This document shows positions 32,074-40,748 of a DNA stretch of 64,000 nt, one piece after another (position 1 is the stretch's first letter; every line of letters begins with the position of its first letter). This stretch comes from G020348385 sp964410125 (GTDB taxonomy: Bacteria; Acidobacteriota; Aminicenantia; Aminicenantales; Aminicenantaceae), in NCBI GenBank assembly GCA_964410125.1, contig CAYPGQ010000003.1:41973-105972 (forward strand), in the 5' to 3' direction. The translations under genes were made by a program, and so were the position numbers. The notes below the pieces were generated by a model. It saw only the letters and a list, made by a program, of their open reading frames with translations, had not been told where the DNA came from and searched no databases.

Positions 32074-32706
32074 TCAATCCACCAATCCATGCTTGATGGC
32101 GTAATGGGTGAGTTGGGCATTGTTGTCCATGTGCATCTTCCTCAGGATGCGGGCCCTGTGGGTGCTTATGGTTTTGACGCTTAAATTTAAAGCTTCGGCA
32201 ATTTCTTTAACCGGTTTTCCTGAAGCGATCATACACATAACTTGGTATTCCCTGTCGGATAACATCTCGTGGAGAAGTTTTTCAGAGCTAGGGCCAATTT
32301 CCCCAGCCAGTTTCTCGGCCAATGATGCTGTGATATATTTCCCACCCCTGGCAACCTTCCGGATGGCAGCGATCAACTCAACCGGAGCACTTTCCTTGGT
32401 CAAATAACCCGCAGCCCCTGCCCTCAAGGAACGCACAGCATACTGTTCCTCTGGATGCATGCTCAGGATTAACACAGGCAGCCCTGGTTTCGAGTATTTC
32501 AACTGCTTCAACACATCGATGCCGCTTCTCCCAGGAAGGCTTATGTCCAGAAGTACAAGGTCATAATCCTTCTTGTTCACTTTGGTTATCGTCTCTTTCC
32601 CATCCCTCGCTTCATCCACTTCTTCAATGTCTTTCGTTTCCAGAAGTAATTGTTTCAGACCTTTCCTTACCAATGTGTGGTCGTCGGCAACCAATACCTT
32701 GATCAT
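32074..32706 (-). CDS. NarL/FixJ-family response regulator
   Basis: A 210-residue regulator. The receiver domain has the Asp8/Asp9 acidic pair, phospho-acceptor Asp54 in VLLDISLPGRSG, and the conserved Lys in AGYLTKES. The C-terminal LuxR-type helix-turn-helix (about 145-205) reads LSDREYQVMCMIASGKPVKE and LNLSVKTISTHRARILRKM. It should bind DNA when phosphorylated by the adjacent kinase. The ATG at 32706 overlaps the kinase stop (ATGA at 32703-32706), indicating coupled translation; the frame opens further to 32721 but inside the kinase gene. Confidence 0.9.
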   Translation of the reverse strand: MIKVLVADDHTLVRKGLKQLLLETKDIEEVDEARDGKETITKVNKKDYDLVLLDISLPGRSGIDVLKQLKYSKPGLPVLILSMHPEEQYAVRSLRAGAAGYLTKESAPVELIAAIRKVARGGKYITASLAEKLAGEIGPSSEKLLHEMLSDREYQVMCMIASGKPVKEIAEALNLSVKTISTHRARILRKMHMDNNAQLTHYAIKHGLVD

Positions 32707-34172
32707 GATTTTACTACCCAATTAACCGGGAGAGTGACTTTCAGGGAGGTTCCTCTTTTTGGTGTGCCGGTTATGTTGAGATTGCCACCAAACGGTCGCA
32801 CCCGCTCTCTCATGCCCATCAGTCCGAGCGAACTCGGCGCAAACATCTCATCTGCCTCGATTCCTTTTCCGTTATCCTGGATCTTCAAAATCAGAGTGTT
32901 ATTATCCTTTTTTAAGCTAATTCCGACTCTTGTTGCCTTGGCATGTCTTGCCACATTGGTCAACGCTTCCTGGGAGATCCGGAAAATGGCTGTGGCACAA
33001 TCCGCAGGCAGAATGATATCACCACAAGTCAGTCGTGTCTCACACCGAATTTTTGTCCGGCTTTGAAAATCCTGAGCCAGCCATTCAATCGCTGGGACAA
33101 GACCGAGGTCATCCAACAGTCCTGGTCTTAGCTCCGAAGATATCTTCTGGACTGTCTGAATCGTCTTATCCACAAGATCGGACATGGAATCCATTTTCTG
33201 GAGGAGTTTCTTTGCCTCTTCCATCGCAGGATCGATCCGGTTCGATAACCAGGAGATGTCCATTTTAAGCGCTGTCAGTTGTTGCCCCAACTCGTCGTGG
33301 ATCTCAAGGGCAATACGCTTACTTTCTCTTTCTCTCACATCTTGGAGATGTAGGGAGAGCATCCGAAGCAATTCCCTCGATTGGTGTAGTTCTTTCTCGG
33401 CCTGCCGGCGATCGGTGATGTCGGTAAGTACCGAAACTCTCCCCCTTAACTCTTCTTTCTCATCATAGATATTCTTAGGAGAAAGGATGGTGAAGATCCT
33501 ATCGCCGTCTTTCGTTTTCCAGGAAACCTCAGAAGCCTTGCGGGATTCATTGTTTTTTGCCGCTTCCTGGAGTTCTTTCCTTTTGAGGATACCGCCTCCA
33601 AGAAACCTGGTGATAGGCTTTCCGATCACCTCCTCCTCCGTATACCCGATCATGTCGAGGAATCTATCGTTCGTATAGGTTATGACACCCTTTTTATCCT
33701 GCATCACGATGCCTTCGTTTATGTTCTCGACAAGTTGGCGGAAGCGGCTCTCGGACTCGAGAAGGGCTTTCTCCATCCTTTCTTTGAATTTTTTCTCCAT
33801 GGCATGTCTGTGGAGCGCCATCTCGACAGTGATTTCCAGGTCTTTTTCGCCAACAGGCTTGAGGAGATAACCAAAGGGCTCTGTTATCTTTGCCCTTTTC
33901 ACAAGATTTCTCTCAGAGAGAGCGGTTAGATAAACGATCGGAACATCAAGTTGGACACGGACTTTGCGGGCGATGTCGATTCCCCGCACCTGGTTGTGAA
34001 ACATGATATCCAGGAGTATCAGATCAGGATTCTCATTTACAATTCTGGAAACGACTCTCAATCCTGAGGTGAGGATTATGCTGACGGAATAGCCCAGGTC
34101 GAGAAGGACTTTTTCAATATCTTTGGCTATGAGTGCTTCGTCTTCAACGATAAGAATCTTATTTTTGCGCAT
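32703..34172 (-). CDS. Receiver-PAS histidine kinase (NarL-partner type)
   Basis: A 489-residue soluble hybrid. An N-terminal receiver domain (about 5-118) has phospho-acceptor Asp55 in LILLDIMF and Lys in GYLLKPVG. A PAS domain follows (about 135-255, ITYTNDRFLDMIGYTEEE). A HisKA_3-type dimer domain has ALEIHDELGQQLTALKMD, whose His is the phosphorylated residue, and an ATPase domain runs about 385-480 (NVARHAKATRVGISL, LKIQDNGKGIEADE, LGLMGMRERV). No membrane span is found, so it senses inside the cell. The output partner is the regulator overlapping its stop. Its target genes are not certain. Confidence 0.9.
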   Translation of the reverse strand: MRKNKILIVEDEALIAKDIEKVLLDLGYSVSIILTSGLRVVSRIVNENPDLILLDIMFHNQVRGIDIARKVRVQLDVPIVYLTALSERNLVKRAKITEPFGYLLKPVGEKDLEITVEMALHRHAMEKKFKERMEKALLESESRFRQLVENINEGIVMQDKKGVITYTNDRFLDMIGYTEEEVIGKPITRFLGGGILKRKELQEAAKNNESRKASEVSWKTKDGDRIFTILSPKNIYDEKEELRGRVSVLTDITDRRQAEKELHQSRELLRMLSLHLQDVRERESKRIALEIHDELGQQLTALKMDISWLSNRIDPAMEEAKKLLQKMDSMSDLVDKTIQTVQKISSELRPGLLDDLGLVPAIEWLAQDFQSRTKIRCETRLTCGDIILPADCATAIFRISQEALTNVARHAKATRVGISLKKDNNTLILKIQDNGKGIEADEMFAPSSLGLMGMRERVRPFGGNLNITGTPKRGTSLKVTLPVNWVVKS

Positions 34173-34253
34173 TTTCCTCCCGGCATCACATTTTCTCCTA
34201 AAATGACTTACATTTCAAGGAATTTGGACCCTGGACACAACCTTTTTCAGTTG

Positions 34254-34281
34254 TTGACCTTGTTTTTTTGTATGTGATACT
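34254..34281 (+). promoter_or_regulatory. Promoter-like site in the divergent region
   Basis: TTGACC (34254-34259), 16 bases, GATACT (34276-34281) just before the barrel-protein start at 34294, which leaves a very short leader. The kinase gene starts on the other strand at 34172, so the 121-base gap serves both. Confidence 0.4.
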
Positions 34282-34293
34282 CTTATCTCAGGT

Positions 34294-35577
34294 ATGACTA
34301 AAAAATTAAGGCTTTGTTTCCTCAGTTTTATGTTTTTGTCCTTTTTTGGTTTTTTTGCTGCTCTTTCAGTTTCGGGCCAGCAGTATCACTCATTTGCTTG
34401 GGAACAAGAGCGAATCCTGGAACAGGCAAAATGGCGGTTTGGCCCGTTCAGGATATATCCCAGGATTCAGTTTAGAAATATCGGATACGATGATAATATA
34501 TACCGGCAGCGGGAAGACGGTAACATTATCTCTGATTATACGGCAACCTTTTCACCGGAGATAGACGTTCATGTTCTCTTTCAAAATTGGATGATCCTTT
34601 CCTTCTCAGAGAACCCGGAATATGTTTATTTTTTAGAAGAAGAGAGAGAGAGGGCGTTTAACAACAGTTATTCGGCTGGAGTGAAAGTTAAGCTTTTCCA
34701 TCGTTTTATTCTTTCCGGAAATTATGATTTCGAGAAAGCGCGCAGACGGCCGACCAGTGAGTTTGATGTGCGGGCCGATCAAGAGTCTAAAGGATTTTCG
34801 GGACGGATTTTCTATGAGACAGGAATGGAAACATCCATCGGAATCACAGGGGCAGTACGAGAGTTCAATTTTGAGGACATAACCAGTCCTGGAGAGGAGA
34901 TTTACCTTTCGCGCCTACTGAATCGTATAGAAAAAAGCGGTCATTTTCAATTTTATTATAGACTTCATTCAGAGATTTTTTTCTTCCTTACCGGAGGGTA
35001 TACAGACTATAAATTTGAATATGAAGAATCCAGATGGCGGGATTCCTATTCCTATCAGGGCATGGCCGGCATCCGATTTCCGATTCTGGGAAATATTAGA
35101 GGGACCGTTTATTTAGGCTACAAAAAGCTTTTTCCAAGAGTCGTTTATAAAAAGCAATTTGCCGGCTATATAGGAAATGCAAACCTCGAATACAGGACAA
35201 GAGTCTTTAATTTACGGCTTCGTTACAGTAAAGATGTCCAATTTTCTTACTGGACAAATAATGCATTTTATTTAGAATATTTATATGGAGGCGGGCTGTC
35301 GTTCTATTTAACGCGGTTTGTAAGATTAGACTATGATTATACCAACGGCCGCAACCAATACCCAGAATTGACACTGGTCCGTTTGCCGGACGAAAGTTAT
35401 GTCGAGTTTCAAAGAAAAGATGAGTATATAAGCCATAGGGTAGGTGTAGTGTTTAGAATCATCAAAAATACAGGATTGGGATTCATGCTCAATTTCTGGG
35501 AAAGAGATTCCAATGACTTCCGTTGGGGAAACAGGCATTCATTGTTTCTGGGGGGATACATAACGTTTGAGTTTTAG
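34294..35577 (+). CDS. Outer-membrane beta-barrel protein, EPS-associated
   Basis: A 427-residue exported protein. The signal peptide is MTKKLRLCFLSFMFLSFFGF, ending near VSGQQ. The mature region is dense in alternating aromatic and hydrophilic residues, for example NPEYVYFLEEERER, FHFQFYYRLHS-like strands, VGVVFRIIKNTGLGFMLNFW, and it ends with an aromatic residue (GGYITFEF). That is the C-terminal signature for outer-membrane insertion. There are no catalytic motifs. It is next to the Wza-type exporter (39 bases), so it may help polysaccharide secretion or surface retention, a role inferred from context. Confidence 0.75.
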   Translation: MTKKLRLCFLSFMFLSFFGFFAALSVSGQQYHSFAWEQERILEQAKWRFGPFRIYPRIQFRNIGYDDNIYRQREDGNIISDYTATFSPEIDVHVLFQNWMILSFSENPEYVYFLEEERERAFNNSYSAGVKVKLFHRFILSGNYDFEKARRRPTSEFDVRADQESKGFSGRIFYETGMETSIGITGAVREFNFEDITSPGEEIYLSRLLNRIEKSGHFQFYYRLHSEIFFFLTGGYTDYKFEYEESRWRDSYSYQGMAGIRFPILGNIRGTVYLGYKKLFPRVVYKKQFAGYIGNANLEYRTRVFNLRLRYSKDVQFSYWTNNAFYLEYLYGGGLSFYLTRFVRLDYDYTNGRNQYPELTLVRLPDESYVEFQRKDEYISHRVGVVFRIIKNTGLGFMLNFWERDSNDFRWGNRHSLFLGGYITFEF

Positions 35578-35616
35578 AAGTCATGTATGGCGGACTTATT
35601 GTTCAAAGGAGATAAA

Positions 35617-36462
35617 ATGAGATTAAAAACAATGACAGCGGGGATTATTTGTCTTTTTTTGATCTTTTCTGGTCTGTATTCACAGGAGCTATCAAAGGAT
35701 TACAAAATAGGTCCTAAAGATCTGCTGGAGATCCGAGTTATCGGCCATGAGGATGCGAGCACAACGACACGTGTTTCCGAAGGTGGGAAAATTTCCATGC
35801 CTTATTTGAAAGAGGTGGAAGTAGAGGGATTAACAAAAAATGAGCTCGAGAAAAAGCTGGAAGAACTGCTGTCAGAAAGATATTTTCAGAATCCACAAGT
35901 AACGGTTTTTATACAAGAACACAGAAGCAAAATAGTCTCTGTGATTGGAGCGGTGAGCAATCCCGGAGAATATGAGCTTATCGGGCGTCAGACATTAATG
36001 GATATCATTTCGAAGGCCGGAGGATACACTGGGGAGGAAGGAAAAGTCATCTCCGTATTCCGCAAGCTTCCCGACGAAACCACGACTTCTTTACAAATAT
36101 CAAGGGAAGGCTTATTTGACAAGGGAAATCCTGAGCTCAACATTCCCCTTCAGCCAGGTGATGTGATCAATGTCCCTATCGATAGAATTGTTCATATTTA
36201 TGTCATGGGTGAAGTACGAAATCCCGGCATGCTGGATGTCAAAAAATCCGAACTTCCCAATTTCACTCTCCTGAAAGCGCTTGCTCAGGCAGGGGGATTT
36301 TCAGAAAGAGCGTCCAAGGGAAGGGTTAAAGTTGTAAGAACCGATGAGGAAGGGAAAAAGCACACATATAAGTTTAATACCAAGAATATCCAAAAAGGAA
36401 AGAAGCCGGATTTTATACTGCAAGAAGGGGACATTGTTGTGGTGCCACAGTCAATTTTCTAG
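35617..36462 (+). CDS. Polysaccharide export protein, Wza/SLBB type
   Basis: A 281-residue periplasmic/outer-membrane exporter subunit. A signal peptide without a lipobox Cys (MRLKTMTAGIICLFLIFSGL) is followed by DYKIGPKDLLEIRVIGHED, the classic start of the poly-export domain. VSVIGAVSNPGEYELIG and HIYVMGEVRNPGMLDV mark two SLBB domains (about 100-190 and 190-280). It should form the channel through which EPS crosses the envelope, matched with the Wzc-type protein at 40749. ATG 35617 has an AAAGGAGA site; the longer frame starts at 35587. It is much shorter than E. coli Wza at the C-terminus and lacks a clear membrane helix. Confidence 0.87.
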   Translation: MRLKTMTAGIICLFLIFSGLYSQELSKDYKIGPKDLLEIRVIGHEDASTTTRVSEGGKISMPYLKEVEVEGLTKNELEKKLEELLSERYFQNPQVTVFIQEHRSKIVSVIGAVSNPGEYELIGRQTLMDIISKAGGYTGEEGKVISVFRKLPDETTTSLQISREGLFDKGNPELNIPLQPGDVINVPIDRIVHIYVMGEVRNPGMLDVKKSELPNFTLLKALAQAGGFSERASKGRVKVVRTDEEGKKHTYKFNTKNIQKGKKPDFILQEGDIVVVPQSIF

Positions 36463-36471
36463 ACCAAATCT

Positions 36472-36500
36472 AAAAAAAAAGCCCGGTCGCAAGACCGGGC
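36472..36500 (-). terminator. Rho-independent terminator (strong on minus strand)
   Basis: GCCCGGTC (36481-36488), loop GCAA, GACCGGGC (36493-36500): an eight-base G+C-rich stem. On the minus strand it is followed by a U-run (complement of A's at 36472-36480), so it ends the gene at 36532. It may also stop plus-strand transcription from the exporter. Confidence 0.85.
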
Positions 36501-36531
36501 TTCCTGATTCAGCTTGTTTTTATTTCTCTTA

Positions 36532-37149
36532 TCAACGAAAAAACGAGCCGGAGCGTTCTCCGTCGGTTGAGAGCGAAAATGCCACCACACCGGCACTGGC
36601 TGCCATGACAAGCCCAGCTCCCAACGGTGTCAGGAAAAAAGCCAGAGGGCCTTTCTTCTTGCATTCGCACCATTCGGTTTCCTGATTCCACTTATAGTTT
36701 TCATCGCACTGGCCCATAATATCGGGAACATACCATTCCCCTTTCGGGCACCGTTCCGTCGTCTTTTGCGCCGTGCCTTCCTGTTCCTGTGGTCTCAGCG
36801 CAAACGCGATCTTTGCCGTCTTGTTGGCTTTTATCCCGACAAGATTCTCGATGTTAAAATCACCCTGGGCTGTGCTGATCCCGACCAAATACAGGCCTTC
36901 GTCCACTCCCTCGAACTCGACCATGCCCTGGTAGTCAGCCGCCATACTCTCATACAACGACCCCGTGGATAAATTCCGGAGTTTCAACACCGCACCCTCC
37001 ATAGGAGTGGTATTGTCCGGCCCGTATACATACCCGACAATATTCCCCTGACCGACTTCCTGACCTCGCAAAAGTTCCGGTACGCAGAAAATCACAAAAA
37101 CAAAAATCAGAAAAACCGCCACGGGTTTGGAATGAACTATTTTAAACAT
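36532..37149 (-). CDS. Exported protein with a carboxypeptidase-regulatory/CnaB-like domain
   Basis: A 205-residue exported protein. The signal-anchor is AVFLIFVFVIFCVPELL, after which GQGNIVGYVYGPDNTTPMEG and LYLVGISTAQGDFNIE are typical of a carboxypeptidase-regulatory-like beta-sandwich (about 35-115). A Cys-rich segment (CPKGEWY, QCDENY, CECKKK) precedes a C-terminal membrane helix (LAFFLTPLGAGLVMAASAGV). It has a promoter (37178-37207), a GGGAGG ribosome site and a strong terminator, so it forms its own unit. Function is unknown; an envelope structural role is likely. Confidence 0.62.
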   Translation of the reverse strand: MFKIVHSKPVAVFLIFVFVIFCVPELLRGQEVGQGNIVGYVYGPDNTTPMEGAVLKLRNLSTGSLYESMAADYQGMVEFEGVDEGLYLVGISTAQGDFNIENLVGIKANKTAKIAFALRPQEQEGTAQKTTERCPKGEWYVPDIMGQCDENYKWNQETEWCECKKKGPLAFFLTPLGAGLVMAASAGVVAFSLSTDGERSGSFFR

Positions 37150-37177
37150 GCCTCCCTCTCCTCACTACGCAGAGATT

Positions 37178-37207
37178 AATATAATACATATATTCTAGAC
37201 TTGTCAA
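37178..37207 (-). promoter_or_regulatory. Sigma70-type promoter, minus strand
   Basis: Minus-strand TTGACA (complement of 37202-37207), 18 bases, TATATT (complement of 37178-37183), close upstream of the start at 37149. Confidence 0.6.
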
Positions 37208-37273
37208 GTCCCCTTTTAATTCGGGTAAGCATCTTTGTTTCCGTGATAAATTGGGCTTTTGGGGATGGTTGAA

Positions 37274-37484
37274 GCGACCATTGAAGATTTAGCCTTCACG
37301 AACCGTTCTTCGAGGGTAACAATATGGGAACATCCCCATATTGTCGGTGAGGCTGTATTGAGCACGACTTTGCTAAAGGATTAGAGATGCGGGCAAGCAC
37401 GGGAACAGAAGTTAGAGCATAAGAGATTGGGAGTTAACGAGCGGAGTTCCGCAGCCGCCGAGAAGGATGGTGAGTGAATGGCGT
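37274..37484 (+). ncRNA. Dispersed ~200-nt element, copy 2 (candidate structured RNA)
   Basis: The second copy of the element at 23226. The ends again can pair: CCATT (37278-37282) and the preceding GCG with AATGGCG (37477-37483), now with an extra A as a bulge. It contains a perfect 10-base hairpin, ACAATATGGG (37319-37328) with CCCATATTGT (37335-37344), at a place where copy 1 has unrelated sequence. It lies between the end of the EPS operon (37527) and the promoter at 37207. No conserved coding frame spans both copies. Confidence 0.5.
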
Positions 37485-37526
37485 ATAAAATCTTCACGGA
37501 AACAAAACCATTCCTAAAAGCCGATA

Positions 37527-39218
37527 TCACCGAATTAGAGTGATTCGGGTGAGGGTGACGGGGCAGTTGATGGGCCTGATCTCCAGCCGGTTCTCTCCTT
37601 CCTGTGTCTCGGCCATCAAAATGACCGTGCCCTCGCTCAAATAGTCCTCCCACACCACACGCCCATTCAAAACCACACTAACTAACGGGGAAACCTGGCC
37701 CTCCTCCCCTTTTCTATTAAACTCCACCCCCAAATTGATTCTCCTGCCATCGAGAACCAGGGTCTGCACGAACCGCTGCCCTTTCCCTATGGTTTTATCC
37801 CCAAAATCGATCTCCCTGGGCGAAAGCAGCCTCTCCAGCCGCCTGTCCACTTTCCGTATCTCCTCCTCCTCGTTCAGCCGCTCGAGATTCCGCCTCAATC
37901 CCAGCAAAGTCTTCACATTGTCCTCATCCACCTCCAGCGCCCGCTCATAAAAATCAGACGCATCGTAAGAATTCCCGGTTATCTGGTGGGAATCTGCCAC
38001 ACGCCGCAGCACCTCCACATAGTTTTCCTTCCCCTCCTCAGGCACCACCACATAGCTTCTCTGGAGCAGGCCGCCAACATTCTTGATATCCCTGTGCCGG
38101 CTCTGCTTAAAATACAGCAAACTGTGAAAATTCAAACGCCCCAGATCATTTACACTTTCTTCCAGCTTTTCTCCGATAAGGCCTTTATCCACCAGGTAGG
38201 TCTCCATTTGGCTGACATCAGAAACTATGTCCACCATATCCAGATAGTCGCGCAGCCAAACCTCAACTTCCCTCAAACTCTGGCCGCTTTCGATCGCACA
38301 TTCTGCCAGCTTCAAGTAGACATCCCTCCTTTTATGATTAAATTCCATCACATCGATCTGAGCCTTCCCTGTAAGCACCTGGTAAAGTTTGATCTTCTCC
38401 AGCCTTCCCAGACACTCACTGTAAAGCCTCCCCGCATCCTTCATCCTGTATTTGCGAAAAAGGTTTTCCGCCTCGCTGAAATCTTGCTCCGCTCTCTCAT
38501 ACTCCAGATGCTCAGCACGGGCCAGAACCTGGTGCCTCTCCTCACGGCTGAGCGACCTTGTCCCCAAAAACTCCCCATACCTCCGAAGCACCCTCGAGTC
38601 ATCGGGAAGGATCTGCCCCATCACCCCATAATCCCCCACATCCATCACCCAGGTGTGCATAATGCCGTCAAACCTCTCCTTGTCTCCTTTCCCCGCAATT
38701 GTCTTCAGTATCTCGATAGTAAACTCTTTGTCTTCCTCAGAAAGCTGGTGCCACTGCGACAGGAAAAGTTTTCCCACCTGGAAATAGATCTCGCTGCGGT
38801 GCCCGGTCAACTCCGCGGCCTTCCTGTACTCCTCCACGAATCCTTCACCTGCCGAAGGCAAAAGATAATCCATATAAAACAGCGTCTGCGCATAATTATA
38901 ATGGCTGTAAAAGTGGGCTGGATTGAGCATGAGCGACCGCTCAAAGCTGTGTTTAGAGCTCTTCAGATAACTCTCTCCGACGGCCGGATCTCCCAGGCTG
39001 CCATATCCCAGATCAAAATAGGCCTTGCCCATCTCGTAAAAGGCCCAGTCATTAGTCAGGTTGAACTTTGTGGCAGCCTCCAGCAGCTCCACTCTCTGCC
39101 CGGGGTCTTCCACATCCCTGGCCCTGTAGTACAGGTGCTGGCTCCAGTACATAGCGGCTGAAACCAGAATGGCCGCCACCAGCCCAACCATTACCAACAC
39201 CTTCTTCCAAGTCTTCAT
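37527..39218 (-). CDS. Membrane-anchored TPR-rich protein of the EPS operon
   Basis: A 563-residue protein. One N-terminal membrane helix (VLVMVGLVAAILVSAAMYWS) is followed by a long helical region with tetratricopeptide-like repeats: AFYEMGKAYFDLGYGSLGDP, HFYSHYNYAQTLFYMDYLLP, EIYFQVGKLFLSQW, and DASDFYERALEVDEDNVKTL. The last 110 residues change to beta-strand-rich sequence (VSPLVSVVLNGRVVWEDY). It would sit at the inner membrane with its repeats outside and could scaffold polymerase or export proteins. It begins two bases after the ligase gene stops. Similar TPR genes often follow the O-antigen-ligase-type gene in EPS operons. Confidence 0.72.
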   Translation of the reverse strand: MKTWKKVLVMVGLVAAILVSAAMYWSQHLYYRARDVEDPGQRVELLEAATKFNLTNDWAFYEMGKAYFDLGYGSLGDPAVGESYLKSSKHSFERSLMLNPAHFYSHYNYAQTLFYMDYLLPSAGEGFVEEYRKAAELTGHRSEIYFQVGKLFLSQWHQLSEEDKEFTIEILKTIAGKGDKERFDGIMHTWVMDVGDYGVMGQILPDDSRVLRRYGEFLGTRSLSREERHQVLARAEHLEYERAEQDFSEAENLFRKYRMKDAGRLYSECLGRLEKIKLYQVLTGKAQIDVMEFNHKRRDVYLKLAECAIESGQSLREVEVWLRDYLDMVDIVSDVSQMETYLVDKGLIGEKLEESVNDLGRLNFHSLLYFKQSRHRDIKNVGGLLQRSYVVVPEEGKENYVEVLRRVADSHQITGNSYDASDFYERALEVDEDNVKTLLGLRRNLERLNEEEEIRKVDRRLERLLSPREIDFGDKTIGKGQRFVQTLVLDGRRINLGVEFNRKGEEGQVSPLVSVVLNGRVVWEDYLSEGTVILMAETQEGENRLEIRPINCPVTLTRITLIR

Positions 39219-39220
39219 CG

Positions 39221-40738
39221 TTATTCCTTATTACTTCCTTGGTTCCTCTTGTAAAAGGCTGTCACTACAGTCAGTGACAGAACCACCGCAAAAAGCATCA
39301 TGTTTGCCGGGATGTGCAGGTTAAAATCCGTAATACTGTGGACCAGCATGGCAACGACCGCCACCATCCCGCCCAGCGCCAGCCCCTTGACCTCAGGATG
39401 CCGCCTGACTTTCCACATCAGGAACGAAAACACCAGCATCACTAAAATACCCCCCAAAAGCATCACAAATCCCACCACTCCCAGCTCTGCCAGATACTCC
39501 AGATAATCGTTGTGGGCATGCTCGAATAAGGGGGGAGTTGAGGATTCTTCGTACGCGGGGTAAAGCGCTTCGAAGGTTCCCAATCCCGATCCAAATACCG
39601 GAAAATCCCCTATTATTCCTGTTGTGTTGGACCACACCACGGGCCGCACCTCCTCCAGGATATTGTCCATGGCGAACCGTTCGATCGTGGCATCGATCCC
39701 TATATAAAGGGCCATCAAAACTATGATCAAAAACGTCACCTTGAGGAAACTCTTGATCCATTTTTGCTGCTGCCTGACTCGTCCAAAATACAAAACAGCC
39801 ATCCCGAAAACCAGGATAAAGGTCAAAACCACAAGAAAAACACCTGAGCGCGACTTGGACAGGATGATGGCCAGAGCCATCAGAATTACGGCAAGAGTAA
39901 GAAGAAGATTTTTGTAGACCCCCTTCTCAGAGATCTTCAGGATCTTCTCCTTCCATTTTTTCCCGCTCAACGAGAAAAGATCCGTACGGGCCAGGATCAA
40001 ACCCAAAGCCAGTGGGATAACCATCTCCAAATAACCAGAAAAATGATTCCTGTTGACAAACGTCCCGGTCACACAGTCCAGGTAGTGCAATTTTTTGTAA
40101 AAAAGCACTCTTGGAATAGGATTATAAAGCTCAAAAAATCCATAAAAAGCCTGAAAAACGCCCATGCCCACAATAAAGTAGAAAATCCTCATGATCTGAG
40201 ACCGCCGCGTCACAGTCTTCACAATCAAAAATCCCACTAAAAAATACGCTAACAACTCAAGCCCCTGCATCAGCGTATGCCCGGGCATCAAAGAAAATCT
40301 CATGAATTTGATCCCGGAAAAATCCGGCGCATACATCTCTCTGAAAACATAGGACCGCGGAGAGAGAATCTTCACTAAAAAATTCGGGAATGGGATGATC
40401 TGGACAAGGATCAAGGCAAAAACCGCATAAAACAGGTACCGCGGCCATCTGAGCGCTGTGTCGAGGAGTTCGTTGTTGTAGGGCTTTTGTCCCATCAGCA
40501 CATAAGCTCCCATCATAACAAAAACAGCCACCTGCATAACAAGGATGGACCATTCGTGGACAGAGGCTTTGGGCAGCGGAACCCACACGATAAGGCCCAG
40601 GATCCCGAATTCGATAATTTTCCGGCACACCTGGTCTTTGACAGAAAGCGCACCTCTTCTCATTCCGTTTCCCATCTTCTCGACTTTGGTCTTTCTGCTT
40701 TCGATCGAATCTCTATCGATCAAGGACAATTTTGACAT
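39221..40738 (-). CDS. O-antigen ligase/polymerase-type membrane protein (Wzy_C)
   Basis: A 505-residue polytopic membrane protein with about eleven hydrophobic spans. The large loop between spans contains VTGTFVNRNHFSGYLEMVIP and later GSGLGTFEALYPAYEE with EHAHNDYLEYLAELG, the conserved His region of the O-antigen ligase/Wzy_C family. It should join glycan chains or repeat units at the periplasmic face of the inner membrane. It sits 10 bases after the Wzc-type gene and two before the TPR gene, clearly one operon. Whether it acts as polymerase or ligase cannot be told; a separate Wzy-like protein lies at 51155. Confidence 0.85.
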   Translation of the reverse strand: MSKLSLIDRDSIESRKTKVEKMGNGMRRGALSVKDQVCRKIIEFGILGLIVWVPLPKASVHEWSILVMQVAVFVMMGAYVLMGQKPYNNELLDTALRWPRYLFYAVFALILVQIIPFPNFLVKILSPRSYVFREMYAPDFSGIKFMRFSLMPGHTLMQGLELLAYFLVGFLIVKTVTRRSQIMRIFYFIVGMGVFQAFYGFFELYNPIPRVLFYKKLHYLDCVTGTFVNRNHFSGYLEMVIPLALGLILARTDLFSLSGKKWKEKILKISEKGVYKNLLLTLAVILMALAIILSKSRSGVFLVVLTFILVFGMAVLYFGRVRQQQKWIKSFLKVTFLIIVLMALYIGIDATIERFAMDNILEEVRPVVWSNTTGIIGDFPVFGSGLGTFEALYPAYEESSTPPLFEHAHNDYLEYLAELGVVGFVMLLGGILVMLVFSFLMWKVRRHPEVKGLALGGMVAVVAMLVHSITDFNLHIPANMMLFAVVLSLTVVTAFYKRNQGSNKE

Positions 40739-40748
40739 TCCACTATCC

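Noticed and set aside
37381..37653. 90-codon frame across the dispersed element
   Set aside because: It spans the element and the TPR gene's 3' end in another frame; copy 1 of the element does not keep it open.
37986..39161. 391-codon plus-strand frame
   Set aside because: It is antisense to the TPR gene, whose protein has clear repeats; the long frame follows from the gene's biased codon use.
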